NCBI RefSeq assembly: GCF_021696945.1
Contig: NZ_JACYHE010000056.1
Span: 1-39,375 of the forward strand
Direction of reading: 5' to 3'
Length of the DNA stretch: 39,375 bases
Origin: Streptomyces sp. JJ36
GTDB lineage: Bacteria; Actinomycetota; Actinomycetes; Streptomycetales; Streptomycetaceae
Part shown: piece by piece, positions 38,810 through 39,375 of the stretch
Position numbering within the stretch: position 1 is the stretch's first letter
Layout of the letters: each line of letters opens with the position of its first letter
The notes under the pieces: model-generated
Databases searched by the model: none
What the model was told of the DNA's origin: nothing
Seen by the model: the letters and a program-made list of their open reading frames with translations, nothing else
Program-made: the position numbers and the translations under genes

Positions 38810-39375
38810 ATGGCGAGTTCAGCATCCTCACAGTTTGAAGAGCAGCCGGACGGGAAGGGCGCCACGGCCCGGCGGGAGGCCGGGCGACCGGCCCTGGCCC
38901 GGCATCTGGACCAGCTCTTCGACGACATCCGGCCACACGGGGCGCACGGGCGCCGGTACACCAACGAAGAGGTGGCCACGGCCGTCAAGGAGGCCCATCC
39001 CGGCATCCGGGTGGGCGGCGCCTACCTCTCCGCGCTCCGCAAGGGCACCAAGCGCAACCCCTCCACGGAGCTGCTGGCGGCCCTGGCCCGCTTCTTCGGC
39101 GTACCGGCCTCCTACCTCCTGGACGAGCCCGGCGGCACCGAGGCGGCCGCGGAGCTCGAGCTCGCCCGGGTGGCCCGCAACCTCGGGGTTCGGCGGCTCG
39201 CCCTGCGGGCCCTGGAGCTCTCCCCGGAGGGGCTGGCCGCGGTCACCCGCATCGTCGAGGACGTGCTGGAGAGCGACCGCGCCGGGGCGCTGCCCGCCCC
39301 CGGCACCCGCGCGGACGACGCGGGCCCCCGGCCGTCTTCTCGCAGCGGATCACCGCACCGCAGAACCCGGTGGTC
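38810..39375 (+). CDS. EspR-like XRE/HTH transcriptional regulator (runs off the window)
   Basis: The first 188 codons of a regulator. The HTH region resembles mycobacterial EspR: LARHLDQLFDDIRPHGAHGRRYTNEEVATAVKEAHPGI, then VGGAYLSALRKGTKRNPSTELLAALARFFGVPASYLL (about 30-105), where the recognition helix is YLSALRKGTKRNPS. A helical C-terminal part follows (LARVARNLGVRRLALRALELSPEGLAAVTRIVEDVLES). After about 39330 the frame has weak third-position G/C bias (GPRPSSRSGSPHRRTRW), while the neighbouring frame is almost fully G/C at third positions and reads VFSQRITAPQNPVV; one missing C in the CCCCC run at 39324-39328 would explain this. Two palindromes flank its promoter, so autoregulation is likely. 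Confidence 0.82.
   Translation, partial: MASSASSQFEEQPDGKGATARREAGRPALARHLDQLFDDIRPHGAHGRRYTNEEVATAVKEAHPGIRVGGAYLSALRKGTKRNPSTELLAALARFFGVPASYLLDEPGGTEAAAELELARVARNLGVRRLALRALELSPEGLAAVTRIVEDVLESDRAGALPAPGTRADDAGPRPSSRSGSPHRRTRW

Overview
The window (about 39.4 kb, GC well above 70%, third codon positions almost all G or C, many GTG starts, GGAGG-type ribosome sites) reads as chromosomal DNA of a Streptomyces or close relative. Family content agrees: a RsbW-type kinase, an LPFR small protein, an ABC-F ATPase, a SalK-type protein, a DUF2236 oxygenase, paired AraC/VOC genes, PRC-barrel proteins and the OlsB/OlsA pair. I see no tRNA, rRNA, CRISPR, prophage, transposase or biosynthetic gene cluster.

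Layout. 0-8.2 kb: 5' end of a minus-strand gene, galE, a cation-efflux transporter, an anti-sigma-type kinase divergent from an enoyl-CoA hydratase, a SalK-like protein, a 40-aa LPFR protein and tex. 8.5-16.2 kb: a gamma-glutamylcyclotransferase-like protein, a nitroreductase, an ABC-F ATPase with a long leader, a D-amino-acid oxidase, a secreted M1 metallopeptidase, and a DUF2236 oxygenase divergent from a MerR regulator. 16.2-19.8 kb: a short UvrA-type ATPase, an AraC regulator and a VOC protein. 19.8-25.8 kb: a four-gene minus-strand beta-oxidation operon (racemase, acyl-CoA dehydrogenase, thiolase, FadB) with a visible promoter and operator-like repeat; it looks able to process alpha-methyl-branched acyl-CoAs. 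26-31.5 kb: YjbR-like protein, DapA-like aldolase, a tandem universal stress protein broken by a frameshift, endonuclease V overlapping an arylamine N-acetyltransferase, a 57-aa protein and an SDR. 31.5-36.2 kb: a possible hydrolase remnant, a low-complexity membrane protein, olsA and olsB (ornithine-lipid synthesis), OsmC and an Fpg/Nei glycosylase. 36.3-39.4 kb: a three-gene operon (44-aa membrane peptide plus two PRC-barrel proteins), a GGDEF protein, and a truncated EspR-like HTH regulator with two palindromes around its own promoter.

Main points for a second look. (1) Three reading-frame breaks (universal stress protein, end of olsA, end of the last HTH gene) can each be repaired by adding one G or C in a short G/C run, so sequence error should be excluded before biology is inferred. 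(2) The HTH/GGDEF intergenic region carries palindromes placed as expected for autoregulation. (3) Two 15-bp GGGRCCGTMCGRCCC boxes spaced 21 bp lie upstream of the stress-protein gene and resemble DosR/OsdR sites. (4) The divergent region at 3.41-3.67 kb is packed with phased repeats and inverted repeats. All functional calls rest on reading the sequence; no database search was run.
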